From Paenibacillus glucanolyticus NBRC 15330 (lineage in GTDB: Bacteria > Bacillota > Bacilli > Paenibacillales > Paenibacillaceae), in the NCBI RefSeq assembly GCF_004000885.1, contig NZ_BIMC01000017.1:59697-123696 (forward strand): a stretch of DNA of 64,000 bases. Direction: 5' to 3'. Position numbers and translations under genes: made by a program. A model generated the notes under the pieces. It made no database searches, had not been told where the DNA came from, and saw only the letters and a list, made by a program, of their open reading frames with translations. Of this stretch, positions 35,169 through 44,175 are shown piece after piece; the first letter of the stretch is position 1, and every line of letters starts with the position of its first letter.

Positions 35169-37301
35169 ATGCTGCACGCACTGGATGCCATTACCGCTAT
35201 TCGTCAGGGGGATGAGACGGCTGCAAAGCCTCATTCGTGGCTGATGAAGCTGGTATCGGCTGAAGAAAGAATCGTGAACCTGGAACGAATTACATCCATC
35301 GGACAATTGGCAGCGGCAAACCCTGTGCTGGATTACGTAGAACGCACGTTAAAGATACTGGATTCACTGCCTGTGTCCTATTGGATCAAGGAACTGCTGG
35401 AGGAAGTGCTGATGTGGGCTGAAACCGCCAAGGGCGGAACCATGCGGGATCGCCTTCGCTGGCAGCAGTCAGGGGTCAATTTGTTCCTGCATAATATCGG
35501 GTCTGCCCAGCTGTATGAGAGACATATCCGGGATACCGGAGGCGTCATGACCCCGCATGAAGAGATGGTCCACACACTCATTCTTACCCACGGACTGGTG
35601 GGTCAACACATTCGGGGAGAGGTGCCTTTTGAGGAAAACCTGCCCCTGCTTCAGTTGGTGGAACAGGGACAACTGACAGCAGATGAGCTGGTCCGGCTGC
35701 TGATCCCCCTAAACCACTGCATCGTCGGTGCCGTATCGGAAGAACTTTGGCATTCCGTTCAGGAAGAAGTCACGGCGCTCATTCGCCGTCTCGCAACTGG
35801 GACGCAGCCGAATATGTGGACGTATGAGGACCGTCTGCGCCGTCTTCGAACCGCCTCCATTGCCCGGGGCGAGGACTTCGACCGGCAGCTGAGTCAGATC
35901 CGTCAGCAGACGGATTTGACGCATGCGCTTCACGGATTTCAGAATATGACGCTCTGGTATGTCGAAGCCGCATTGCAGGATTACTCACTGGAAGAGTTTA
36001 TGAAGGTTCTTCTGCTTGCCCTTCACCCGAAGAAGTTGTACAGGGAAGACCAGGGATTGGAGAGGCAGCAGGAGGAGGTGAATCCGGGTTCTGTGAGCCA
36101 CTTAAGCTTCGAACCGTTGATGAACGATATGTATTACGATTATCAAGGCGTTAAGAAGCTGAACGTATACAAGAAAAGAATGATTGAGCAATATTTGCGC
36201 CAAATGGATTGGAATACTTGCCTTCATGGGCCAGCTACCGTCAATCCTCATCTGAGTCACCGGATTGAACGGAAGCCGGAGCTGCCGGACATGGTATTCT
36301 TTACCTTTGAATTCTCTCGTGCGGCCGAGAAATTAATCGAGTTCTGCATCGAAGCGGAGAAGTCTCCACTCTATGAGAAGGCGGTGCTGCTGCTGTTCGA
36401 CCTGTTCGGGCTGCGCCGGGATGCGTATGACCGGTTTCATAATGAAGAGAGTTACTTGAACGATATGAACAGTACAGGCGATTACAAGAAAGTGATTCTG
36501 GATTATATCACGGGAGAGGTTGTGCTTGATATTGGTCCTGGCGGCGGCGTGCTGCTGGATCTGATGGAGGAACAGCTGCCGCATGTGCGTCCAGTCGGGA
36601 TCGACATATCCTCGAATGTGATTGAAGCTTTGGAGAAACGCAAACGTCTGGAGCATAAGCCATGGGAGGTACTGAAGGGAGATGCGCTTCGTCTTAGGGA
36701 ATATGTGGAGCCGGGCAGTGTCGACACTGTAATCTTCTCCTCGATCATTCATGAGCTGTACTCCTACATTGAGATGGACGGCTTCCGTTTCAATAGGGCT
36801 ACGGTAGAGGCGGCATTATTCAGTGCCTACGAGGTGCTTAGACCTGGCGGCCGCATCATTATCCGGGACGGGATTATGACCGAGCCGGTGGATACGATGA
36901 GAAGGATCCGTTTCCGGGAAGCGGATGGTCTGGAATGGCTGCTTCGGTATGCGTCCGACTTCAAGGGACGAGAGATTGTTTACGAGCAGCTGGCTCAGGA
37001 TGAAGTGCGTTTGCCTGTGAACGATGCGATGGAATTTTTGTACACCTATACTTGGGGAGCCGAAGCTTATGTTCATGAGGTGCAGGAGCAGTTTGGCTAT
37101 TTCACGCCTTCACAGTACGAAGAATGTATACGTAAGACATTAGGAGAAGAAGCGATTATCCGGGTCCAGCAGCATTACCTGCAGGAAGGGTATGCGGAAG
37201 CATTGGCCGATCGTATTGTGTTCATGGACGAGGAAGGTCAGCCGGTGAAGCTGCCCGACAGCACCTGCCTGTATGTCATAGAGAAACCAGCCCATTCGTA
37301 A
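35169..37301 (+). CDS. Large SAM-dependent methyltransferase with unknown N-terminal domain
   Basis: A 710-residue protein. The C-terminal part (about residues 440-700) is a class I methyltransferase: motif I VVLDIGPGGGVLLDL, the acidic residue in PVGIDIS, KGDALRLREYV, VIFSSIIHELYSY and VLRPGGRIIIRDG. The first 440 residues are helical with many Leu/Glu and His (HALDAITAIRQ, HEEMVHTLILTHGLVGQHIRG), and I recognise no family there. The HNEESYLNDMNSTGDYKKVI segment just before motif I may be a linker of the catalytic part. No partner gene is adjacent, so the substrate is unknown. Confidence 0.75.
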   Translation: MLHALDAITAIRQGDETAAKPHSWLMKLVSAEERIVNLERITSIGQLAAANPVLDYVERTLKILDSLPVSYWIKELLEEVLMWAETAKGGTMRDRLRWQQSGVNLFLHNIGSAQLYERHIRDTGGVMTPHEEMVHTLILTHGLVGQHIRGEVPFEENLPLLQLVEQGQLTADELVRLLIPLNHCIVGAVSEELWHSVQEEVTALIRRLATGTQPNMWTYEDRLRRLRTASIARGEDFDRQLSQIRQQTDLTHALHGFQNMTLWYVEAALQDYSLEEFMKVLLLALHPKKLYREDQGLERQQEEVNPGSVSHLSFEPLMNDMYYDYQGVKKLNVYKKRMIEQYLRQMDWNTCLHGPATVNPHLSHRIERKPELPDMVFFTFEFSRAAEKLIEFCIEAEKSPLYEKAVLLLFDLFGLRRDAYDRFHNEESYLNDMNSTGDYKKVILDYITGEVVLDIGPGGGVLLDLMEEQLPHVRPVGIDISSNVIEALEKRKRLEHKPWEVLKGDALRLREYVEPGSVDTVIFSSIIHELYSYIEMDGFRFNRATVEAALFSAYEVLRPGGRIIIRDGIMTEPVDTMRRIRFREADGLEWLLRYASDFKGREIVYEQLAQDEVRLPVNDAMEFLYTYTWGAEAYVHEVQEQFGYFTPSQYEECIRKTLGEEAIIRVQQHYLQEGYAEALADRIVFMDEEGQPVKLPDSTCLYVIEKPAHS

Positions 37302-37328
37302 CAGCTGATTACGGGTGGCGACCTAAAA

Positions 37329-37370
37329 AAACAGGACCCGTACGCATAATGAATGCGTCGGGTCCTATTC
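37329..37370. terminator. Bidirectional terminator
   Basis: AGGACCCG (37333-37340) with CGGGTCCT continues into an inner TACGCAT/ATGCGT stem, flanked by A-run and T-rich sequence. It lies between the methyltransferase gene and the convergent cyclophilin gene. Confidence 0.88.
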
Positions 37371-37403
37371 CGTTTGTTTATGGCTGGACTGGAAGGGAGA
37401 TCT

Positions 37404-38123
37404 CTATTCCTGCTTCTTAGGTTCCGGATAGTCCTTGCCGAGTGTATCTACCGTCACTTTTTTCATGACGGGAACCTCCAGCGGTTTGTCCATCTGATCC
37501 CGCTCCAAGCCCACGATTTCCTCTGCAACCTCCATTCCTTCAATAACCTTTCCGAAGGAAGCGTACTCCGCATCCAGGGATGGCGCATCCGCCACCATGA
37601 TGAAGAATTGCGAGCCGGCGGAGTTGGGATTCTGTGCTCGTGCCATGGACAGGACGCCTGTTGTATGCTTCAGGTCATTCTGAAATCCGTTGGATGTGAA
37701 TTCTCCTGCAATCTCGTAATCGGGTCCGCCTGTTCCATTTCCATCCGGGTCGCCCCCCTGAATCATAAAGCCGGGGATGACGCGGTGGAAGCCTGTCCCG
37801 TCATAGAAGCCTTGTTCCACCAGCGAGATGAAATTGTTTACCGTATTCGGTGCAACTTCAGGATAAAGCTCCAGCTTTATCGTTTTGCCGTTCTCCATCT
37901 CAATTGTGACGATGGGATGACTGGCGTTCGGGTCAGGAACGTTCTGCTTAACTTCCGTCTCCTTCGGCGGCTCCGTTTCGGGAGCTGCCCCGTTCGAGGT
38001 GCCGGTGCCGCCCGCAGCGCCACCTTCGGTACCCTTGTCATTCTGGCCGCATGCCGTCATTACGAGCAGTAATGCAAGTACTACAAATAGAGCGGGCATC
38101 CAGCGTGTTCTACGTTTCAACAT
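37404..38123 (-). CDS. Lipoprotein peptidyl-prolyl isomerase (cyclophilin type)
   Basis: A 239-residue surface protein-folding catalyst. It has a signal peptide with lipobox (MTAC, Cys25) and a Gly/Pro/Glu-rich linker to about residue 65. The cyclophilin domain follows: YPEVAPNTVNNFISL, GTGFHRVIPGFMIQGGDP (catalytic Arg), FFIMVADAPSLD (in place of the more usual Q-F-F-I) and ASFGKVIEGMEV. It isomerises Xaa-Pro bonds of exported proteins outside the membrane. It is monocistronic. Confidence 0.93.
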   Translation of the reverse strand: MLKRRTRWMPALFVVLALLLVMTACGQNDKGTEGGAAGGTGTSNGAAPETEPPKETEVKQNVPDPNASHPIVTIEMENGKTIKLELYPEVAPNTVNNFISLVEQGFYDGTGFHRVIPGFMIQGGDPDGNGTGGPDYEIAGEFTSNGFQNDLKHTTGVLSMARAQNPNSAGSQFFIMVADAPSLDAEYASFGKVIEGMEVAEEIVGLERDQMDKPLEVPVMKKVTVDTLGKDYPEPKKQE

Positions 38124-38289
38124 CTTTGACTCCTCCTGTGCTATTCCTAATCAAGGCTTAAATATTTCATCTGAATCATATCTTAACACAGGTTGGACAA
38201 GTACTGAAAATCGAAAACATAGAGTATACATTAGAGAAGCATTTATCGGCAAATCTTCACGGAACACAGACCCTTTGTTTTCTGCAACT

Positions 38290-38332
38290 TAAAATAAGAG
38301 CCTCGGGACTTGGCATCAGTCCGGAGGCTCTA
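38290..38332 (-). terminator. Terminator after the 38.4-38.8 kb gene
   Basis: AGAGCCTC (38297-38304) with GAGGCTCT and an inner GGACT/AGTCC stem. On the minus strand it is followed by TATTTTAAG. The region 38124-38289 shows no gene and presumably holds the cyclophilin promoter. Confidence 0.75.
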
Positions 38333-38359
38333 GCAAGAGAAGCTGGAAGGGCTAAGCGC

Positions 38360-38764
38360 TTATTTTGCCGGGAATATGCCCTCCACTTTGTTTAAGGGAA
38401 GCAGAATTCGCGAACGGTTTTTGTCCTTGGCGAGCAGCTCAATAAAATCGGCTCCGATTCTGACAAGCCGGATCCGATTAAAGGCGCCGCGGGTAGGGAA
38501 GGTGGTCCGTACCCCCACAAGTACCGTTCTCATTGGCGGTTTGACGTCAAATACCCGGATCGAATTGAGACTGGAGGGCACGAAGAGCTCACCTTGTACC
38601 TTAACAAAATTTTTCGGGAATACCCGCTGCAACCGCCCGGGCTCTAACCCGGTATGGGGAGCGTTGATCTCTACCAGATGTCCGGTTAAGGAAGCCAGTC
38701 GCTGCTGCAGCGTGATTTTATGTCCTCCGTGATGGAGCGGCAATCCTTTCATCTTAATCATCAT
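38360..38764 (-). CDS. Unknown small basic protein
   Basis: A 134-residue (or 131) soluble basic protein. The centre (LTGHLVEINAPHTGLEPG, FVKVQGELFVPSSLN) has a beta-rich pattern loosely like small Sm-like/DUF2642-type spore proteins, but the match is weak and I name no family. GGAAGG lies directly before the first ATG (38764) and about 12 bases before ATG 38755, so the shorter start MKGLPLHHGG is possible. It has its own terminator downstream. Confidence 0.6.
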   Translation of the reverse strand: MMIKMKGLPLHHGGHKITLQQRLASLTGHLVEINAPHTGLEPGRLQRVFPKNFVKVQGELFVPSSLNSIRVFDVKPPMRTVLVGVRTTFPTRGAFNRIRLVRIGADFIELLAKDKNRSRILLPLNKVEGIFPAK

Positions 38765-38855
38765 CCTTCCAGGGTCGTGTGGTGTAGTGTATGTTGGAAG
38801 GTATGGCAGGGGTGAAAGAAGAGATTCACGTTTCCATCATGTTGATCATAAAGTT

Positions 38856-39032
38856 TTAGGATGAGGAGTCGTTTCCGCGGTTACTGGTTTCACTGCCATC
38901 GGGTTTCTCGTGTTTGATGCTGTCAGGAATGGGAATGCTGTCCGGGTATGAATCTTCCTTAAACAGACCAAATTCCTCATCAATGTCGCGTTCGGTCACT
39001 AAACGTTTGTTCTCGTCAGGTTGCTTCTTCAT
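38856..39032 (-). CDS. Small acidic protein of 58 residues
   Basis: A short gene with a strong AGGAGG ribosome site and an ATG at 39032. The product begins MKKQPDENKRLVTERDIDEE, contains an Asp/Pro repeat-like DSIPIPDSIK, and ends in a Ser-rich tail. It is soluble and acidic, and no family is recognised. It lies head to head with a small membrane-protein gene 113 bases away, and upstream of the 38360-38764 gene on the same strand. Confidence 0.65.
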   Translation of the reverse strand: MKKQPDENKRLVTERDIDEEFGLFKEDSYPDSIPIPDSIKHEKPDGSETSNRGNDSSS

Positions 39033-39145
39033 CGGCTGTTCCTCCTATTAAATCAAGTCTTTGAAAAAGGTAGCGGCTGGTATAAGAACTGATAGTTTGA
39101 CCCATACTGGTTTACTATAAAGATGGATGTATGGGAGGCATAGGC

Positions 39146-39253
39146 ATGGAAAGAAAGGGAAATATATTAACAGCACTCATATGGGGCACGCTGATCGGCA
39201 TTTTGCTGTGGATGTCCTTTCTCGGCTGGCTGGATATCATATTCGGAAAATAG
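39146..39253 (+). CDS. Small single-pass membrane protein of 35 residues
   Basis: ATG at 39146 preceded by GGGAGG (39134-39139). The product starts MERKGNILTALIWGTLIG and continues with a hydrophobic stretch rich in Leu, Ile and Trp to IIFGK. It is almost one membrane helix (about residues 7-31) with a charged N terminus. A strong hairpin terminator begins six bases after the stop, so it is a complete small transcription unit. Confidence 0.7.
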   Translation: MERKGNILTALIWGTLIGILLWMSFLGWLDIIFGK

Positions 39254-39259
39254 ATGGAT

Positions 39260-39306
39260 AGCAGAAGACCCGCCTTCTCATATGGGAGAGGCGGGTCTTC
39301 TGCTAT
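39260..39306. terminator. Strong bidirectional terminator
   Basis: At least 15 perfect base pairs (AGCAGAAGACCCGCC from 39260 with GGCGGGTCTTCTGCT) and an additional TTCTC/GAGAG-type top. It lies between the 35-residue gene and the convergent acidic-protein gene. Confidence 0.88.
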
Positions 39307-39309
39307 TAC

Positions 39310-40008
39310 TTAATCCTCCTCGCCATGACTGCCGTTCAGAAGATCAATTCCGTGCATGCCTTCATCTGGCGGTGCTGCAGGGTCCACCGGGCTATTGGCC
39401 GAGATGGCGTCCGCATCCGGTATATCTTCGAGCGGCATATATTGATCCGTTTCAGAGGGGTAATCCTTAAATATATCCTGATTAAGAAATGCAGTCCCGC
39501 TGCCGGTTAATGCAGCGTCGGCCGCAACCCGCTGCTCCCTGTCCCCAGCATACTCCGCGATGACTTCATCACCGGGACGAGTAGGGGGCTCTGCCTCAAT
39601 GGCCCGCCATTCCCGATCAGCCACATCATCCGCGACATCCCGGTTGACGGTTTCGTGGACTGATCGATCCGCCTGCAGTCGGTCCGTTTCTTTGATTCCC
39701 GCAGACGAAGAGATCCTCTCGCCGGCAATCGTCCGCTGATCGGGCTCAGCACCGGTAGCCTCCCACGCATCGATGGCGCTGCGATCGGGATTCAAACGTT
39801 CCTCGGGTTTCGCGTCCGCAGGAGCTGCTTCATTCAGATCGTATGCGATATGATCCGCATGCTCACTGCTAAGACTTTGCTCCGTGTAGGTGTTCACATC
39901 CCTCAGATCATCCTTCGGAATCATGTCCGCATCCTCTACTCTTCGACTGGCCTCAAATTCCAAATATGTCAAATCCGCTAGCGTATTACGATTGTTTTCA
40001 TCTCGCAT
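39310..40008 (-). CDS. Unknown acidic, disordered-looking protein
   Basis: A 232-residue protein very rich in Asp, Glu, Ala and Arg with almost no hydrophobic clusters (for example DRSAIDAWEATGAEPDQRT), so probably disordered and cytoplasmic. It has no signal peptide and no known domain. AAGGAGC lies 8 bases before the ATG, and the gene ends at a strong terminator, which supports it as real. Function is unknown. Confidence 0.65.
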   Translation of the reverse strand: MRDENNRNTLADLTYLEFEASRRVEDADMIPKDDLRDVNTYTEQSLSSEHADHIAYDLNEAAPADAKPEERLNPDRSAIDAWEATGAEPDQRTIAGERISSSAGIKETDRLQADRSVHETVNRDVADDVADREWRAIEAEPPTRPGDEVIAEYAGDREQRVAADAALTGSGTAFLNQDIFKDYPSETDQYMPLEDIPDADAISANSPVDPAAPPDEGMHGIDLLNGSHGEED

Positions 40009-40341
40009 GTTGCACAGCTCCTTCCTTCAATCCATATGAAATAATTTTTCTATACTTCGACTTTACCCGCTGAAACAAGAATGAATCCCGAAACGTCCAG
40101 GTTATGGTGAACCAAGTAAGTGTTAGCATGCCCTGTCACTCCGCGTATTATGAAAATCTTCAGAATAGGAAAATGGACGAAAGAGTAGCTAAGCAGGAGG
40201 AAATAAAGGATTTTATGGGGTATATGCGCTTAATTGCATAATGAATTTTATAAATGATCCCGCTATAATCAAAAAAGTGATTAACGGCCCCGACAATTCT
40301 GAGAGTGGATTGTCAACCATTACAATAGAATGGAAGTGATT
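40009..40341. other. 333-base intergenic region before the SulP gene
   Basis: It contains the leader of the acidic-protein gene, a TATAAT (40264-40269) without good -35, and a short inverted repeat GACAAT/ATTGTC (about 40291-40313) close to the SulP start. Only very short open frames (8-12 codons) are present. Nothing else can be supported. Confidence 0.4.
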
Positions 40342-41799
40342 ATGACTTTGTTTCAATGGATTAAACAAGGCTTCTTTGGCAACTCGCGCAAAGATATTTT
40401 ATCCGGATTGACGGTAGCATTTGCGCTCATACCCGAAGCGATTGCGTTCTCGATCATGGCGGGCGTGGATCCTATGGTGGGGCTCTATGCCTCCTTCGTG
40501 ATTGCTGTCAGCATTTCGTTTTTTGGCGGGCGTCCAGGCATGATTTCTGCGGCGACAGGGGCCATGGCATCGTTGATGGGACCGCTTGTGGTTCAACACG
40601 GGATTGAGTATTTATACGCGGCAACCATTCTCACTGGGCTCTTGCAGATGGTGATGGGAGCGCTCAAATTCGGACGTTTTATCACATTTGTTCCCCAGCC
40701 GGTCATTACCGGATTTGTGAACTCGCTGGCAATCATTATTTTTCTGGCCCAGCTTCCGAATTTCAAAGGGGAATCGTGGCCCATGTACTTGATGGTGGTC
40801 GGAACGCTGCTCATTATTTATCTGCTGCCGCTGGTGACCAAAGCCGTTCCATCCGCACTTGTTGCCATTATCGTGATGACGATCATCGCCGTTTGGTCCG
40901 GAGCGCCTGTCCAAACGGTGGGAGACATGGGCAACATTACGCAGACCCTTCCGTTCTTTCATTTACCGAATGTAAGCATCAGTTTGGATATGATCCTGAC
41001 GATACTGCCTATCTCTCTTGCACTTGCGGTAGTCGGGATAACGGAATCGCTTCTGACGGCTTCACTCGTGGATGAGATGACGGAGACGGGCAGTGATAAG
41101 AATCGTGAAATTCGTGGTCAAGGTCTCTCTAATGTGATTACTGGATTTTTCGGCGGTATGGCAGGATGCGCCATGATTGGGCAGACCGTCATTAATGTAA
41201 AATCGGGAGGGCGCACCCGATTGTCTACTTTGGTATCCGGTGTGTTCCTGCTATTCCTCATCATTGTACTGGGGGATGTTGTGAAGCAGATTCCTATGGC
41301 CGCTCTTGTGGGCGTGATGTTCATGGTTTCGATCGGTACGTTTGAATGGGGATCTCTCCGCACGCTTCATCGGGTGCCCTTAGGGGATGCCATTGTCATG
41401 CTGGCAACAGTGATCATTGTCGTTGCAACACATAACCTGGCAATCGGGGTCATGATTGGCATTATTTTAAGCGCACTGAATTTCGGCTGGAAGATGGCCC
41501 GTATTCATGCGGTTCCGCACACGCAGCCGAATGGAACGAAGGTATATGAGATCCGGGGGCAGCTATTTTTTGGAACGATGATGTATTTCGTAGACCTGTT
41601 TAATGTGAATGAGGATCCGGAATGTGTTGTGATTGATTTCTCCAAGTCCCATGTCTGGGATCAGTCAGCCACGAACGCCATTTCCAAGGTAGTGAACAAA
41701 TACAAGGAAGCTGGAAAAGAAACCACCCTGGTTGGTCTTAATGAGGAAAGCCAGCGGATGGTTGATAAAGTTGGTCTTGCCTCGAGCTCTGCGCACTAA
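40342..41799 (+). CDS. SulP-family anion transporter with STAS domain
   Basis: A 485-residue membrane transporter of the SulP (SLC26-like) family. It has about 10-12 membrane segments with FALIPEAIAFSIMAGVDPMVGLYASF (read in parts), GRPGMISAATGAMA and GFVNSLAIIIFLAQLP, and a C-terminal STAS domain (about residues 400-480, VVIDFSKSHVWDQSA). Bacterial members carry sulfate, bicarbonate or dicarboxylates, and the substrate cannot be read here. GGAAGTGAT before ATG 40342 is preferred over the ATG at 40330. Confidence 0.93.
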   Translation: MTLFQWIKQGFFGNSRKDILSGLTVAFALIPEAIAFSIMAGVDPMVGLYASFVIAVSISFFGGRPGMISAATGAMASLMGPLVVQHGIEYLYAATILTGLLQMVMGALKFGRFITFVPQPVITGFVNSLAIIIFLAQLPNFKGESWPMYLMVVGTLLIIYLLPLVTKAVPSALVAIIVMTIIAVWSGAPVQTVGDMGNITQTLPFFHLPNVSISLDMILTILPISLALAVVGITESLLTASLVDEMTETGSDKNREIRGQGLSNVITGFFGGMAGCAMIGQTVINVKSGGRTRLSTLVSGVFLLFLIIVLGDVVKQIPMAALVGVMFMVSIGTFEWGSLRTLHRVPLGDAIVMLATVIIVVATHNLAIGVMIGIILSALNFGWKMARIHAVPHTQPNGTKVYEIRGQLFFGTMMYFVDLFNVNEDPECVVIDFSKSHVWDQSATNAISKVVNKYKEAGKETTLVGLNEESQRMVDKVGLASSSAH

Positions 41800-41805
41800 T
41801 GATGC

Positions 41806-41855
41806 AAGGGACTGCTCTTAAACCTTTAGGTTACGGGCAGTCCCTTTTTATTTTG
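41806..41855 (+). terminator. Nested terminator after the SulP gene
   Basis: AAGGGACTGC (41806-41815) pairs with GCAGTCCCTT (41837-41846), with an inner AACCTTTAGGTT palindrome and a T-rich tail. Confidence 0.88.
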
Positions 41856-41999
41856 CCATATGGTAATAAAATTTTACGAACGCCACACCCGTTTCATGTT
41901 ATATTGATTGTAAATGGACACGAAGTTTGTCGAATTAGACATAGCGAGGAAGGCAACGCATTTTTATTGACTATGATAACGGTTAGAGGTGCTGACTAG

Positions 42000-43907
42000 A
42001 TGAAGGATATGCCCAAATACATATTCCTGCTGGTGCTGCCGCTGCTGCTGTTTATATCCATGATGTCACCGGAACAAGCGGACGCATACGATGCTCAAAT
42101 CTTGATCCCCGACTGGCAGTATATGCGGGATCTGGAACCACAGGACGTCGTTTCGCCAGCCAATATCCAGGATCCAGGGAGATGGGTAGAGGGAAGACCA
42201 GATGAAACGGGACCCCCAAAGTCAGATGGGGTATATTCGGCATGGAATCGTTTTACCTTGCCCAAGTTTCCGTGGAGCCAGTCCGCTATCATGATTGATC
42301 GCATTAAGGGACAGAATGTTATGGTTTTTCTGGAGAATGAACTGTTATACGAAGCCAAGCGAGACTATATGTATACAAACCATTCGCTGCTTCTCCCCAT
42401 TCATCCGGAGGACGCTGGAAAGACCATTTACCTATGGATGAGCGGCGTCAGTGATATAACGCTGGGCATTGACAGCAACGTCAGACTTGGCGAATATGAC
42501 CAACTGCGGGGAGCGTTCATCAAGAACGACCTGGAAGATTTCATATTGGGGAGCTCATTTCTGTTTATTGCCGTGGTGATGTTCTGCTGCTGCCTGTTTC
42601 TTCCGAAGCATACGGTATCCAGCTGGCTTGCACTTAGTGTGGTGATACTGGCAAGCGGGGCCTTGCTTATTACGTACTCCCCTTTCTTGTATACCTTCTA
42701 CGGTGATCTCGGAAATGTGTGGGTTACGGCATTTGATGTTGCGCTTTTAACGGTGCTGCCGGCGATGTATTATTATTTCGAAAAAATATATGGTTCCGGT
42801 CCTTATCGTCTGATTCGATATTGCCGAAGGTTCCAGATGATCTATTCCCTGGCTTGTGTTATATTCCTTGTCGTGAACTTGCTTAGCGGCAATCAGTTCT
42901 ATGACATTTATTATCTCGTCTCGGTGCAAATTCTGGGCGTCCTGATTATTCTGCAGCTCCTGCTGCTGGTTGGAACCACGATTCTCTATGCTTCCAAGCG
43001 GAATAAGGATGCTTATATCTTTTCATTTGGCTTTGGTATCATGGCGTTAACAACGCTGGGAGATTTGCTGGCCTTCTATTATAAAGACCAGAAATATGAT
43101 TTTTTTCTATGGAAATGGGGCGTTATCGCGCTGATTGTTTCCCTGATCGTTATGCTTGGCCGCAAATTTGTCCGCAGTCATGAGCAAGTGGTCCAATATT
43201 CCCGGAAGCTCGAGATGTTTAATAACGAACTCCAGCGTTCGGAGAAAATGGAGATCATCAGTGAGCTGGCCGCCTCGGTTGCACACGAGGTTCGCAATCC
43301 GCTGCAAGTGACGCGCGGCTTCATGCAGCTTTTGTCACAAAACTCCAAGGAGACCGAGAAGGAGTACTTTGGCTTGGCGCTGAAGGAGCTGGACCGGGCG
43401 TCCGCCATCATCACGGATTTCCTCACCTTTGCCAAGCCTGAATTGGAGCATGAGGTCAAGCTGAATGTGTATGAGGAGCTTAAGCACGTGAAAGGGATCC
43501 TGCTTCCGCTTGCGAATCTTAGCGGGGGGACAATCAAGCTTGATGATACCAAGGATTTATATATTAACGGCAACTCTTCCAAATTGAAGCAGGCGATGAT
43601 TAACATCGTCAAGAACAGCATAGAGGCATTGGATGAAGAGGGGATTATTCGCATCTGGGCGTATGCCGAGTCGGAAGAAGTCGTGATACACATTAAGGAT
43701 AATGGCATTGGCATGGACGCCCGTGATCTGGAAAGACTCGGTGAGGCTTATTTCTCGAATAAGTCCAAAGGGACGGGGCTTGGATTGATGGTTACCTTCC
43801 GGATTATTGAAGCGATGCGTGGGACCATCCATTTTAAGAGCGAAAAGGGGAGTGGAACCGAGGTTGTTATCCGGTTTCCGGCTGCGAATGTATCGCAACC
43901 AGAGTAG
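42000..43907 (+). CDS. Multi-membrane sensor histidine kinase, copy 1
   Basis: A 635-residue kinase. It has a signal peptide (residues 1-29) and an extracytoplasmic domain (about 30-178). Seven membrane segments follow (about 180-388), in a 7TMR-DISM-like layout. A HisKA domain (His429 in VAHEVRNPLQVTRGF) and an HATPase_c domain (NIVKNSIEAL, DNGIGM, GTGLGL) complete it. The HEVRNPL box is like sporulation and KinE-type kinases feeding Spo0F. No response regulator is adjacent. It is followed by a full-length paralog and, convergently, by the ComQ-like/NHLP pair. GAGGTG precedes the ATG. Confidence 0.9.
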   Translation: MKDMPKYIFLLVLPLLLFISMMSPEQADAYDAQILIPDWQYMRDLEPQDVVSPANIQDPGRWVEGRPDETGPPKSDGVYSAWNRFTLPKFPWSQSAIMIDRIKGQNVMVFLENELLYEAKRDYMYTNHSLLLPIHPEDAGKTIYLWMSGVSDITLGIDSNVRLGEYDQLRGAFIKNDLEDFILGSSFLFIAVVMFCCCLFLPKHTVSSWLALSVVILASGALLITYSPFLYTFYGDLGNVWVTAFDVALLTVLPAMYYYFEKIYGSGPYRLIRYCRRFQMIYSLACVIFLVVNLLSGNQFYDIYYLVSVQILGVLIILQLLLLVGTTILYASKRNKDAYIFSFGFGIMALTTLGDLLAFYYKDQKYDFFLWKWGVIALIVSLIVMLGRKFVRSHEQVVQYSRKLEMFNNELQRSEKMEIISELAASVAHEVRNPLQVTRGFMQLLSQNSKETEKEYFGLALKELDRASAIITDFLTFAKPELEHEVKLNVYEELKHVKGILLPLANLSGGTIKLDDTKDLYINGNSSKLKQAMINIVKNSIEALDEEGIIRIWAYAESEEVVIHIKDNGIGMDARDLERLGEAYFSNKSKGTGLGLMVTFRIIEAMRGTIHFKSEKGSGTEVVIRFPAANVSQPE

Positions 43908-43993
43908 CTGCACCATGAGGAGATGTCCCAAAAGCAGATTTGCTCACTGGACGAACAGCCTTACCTCACCCATCTAAATTGAAGTACAGAGAC

Positions 43994-44040
43994 ATGGCGG
44001 TGCTAAAGGGATAATATCCTGGCACCGCCATTCTTATTTT
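43994..44040 (+). terminator. Terminator between the two kinases
   Basis: ATGGCGGTGC (43994-44003) pairs with GCACCGCCAT (44022-44031), with an inner AGGATAT-type stem and a T-rich tail. The two paralogs are therefore probably separate transcription units. Confidence 0.85.
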
Positions 44041-44175
44041 ACGGTTTGTTTCCGCTTTTTTACATAATGAATAGGAAATTTTATCATTTTTCCGAAATTT
44101 AGAAGGTGGAAGGTTTTGCTGCATCGAATAACTTCAGTAAAGGTATTCACTCATTATAATGTTTGAGGTGCGTCA

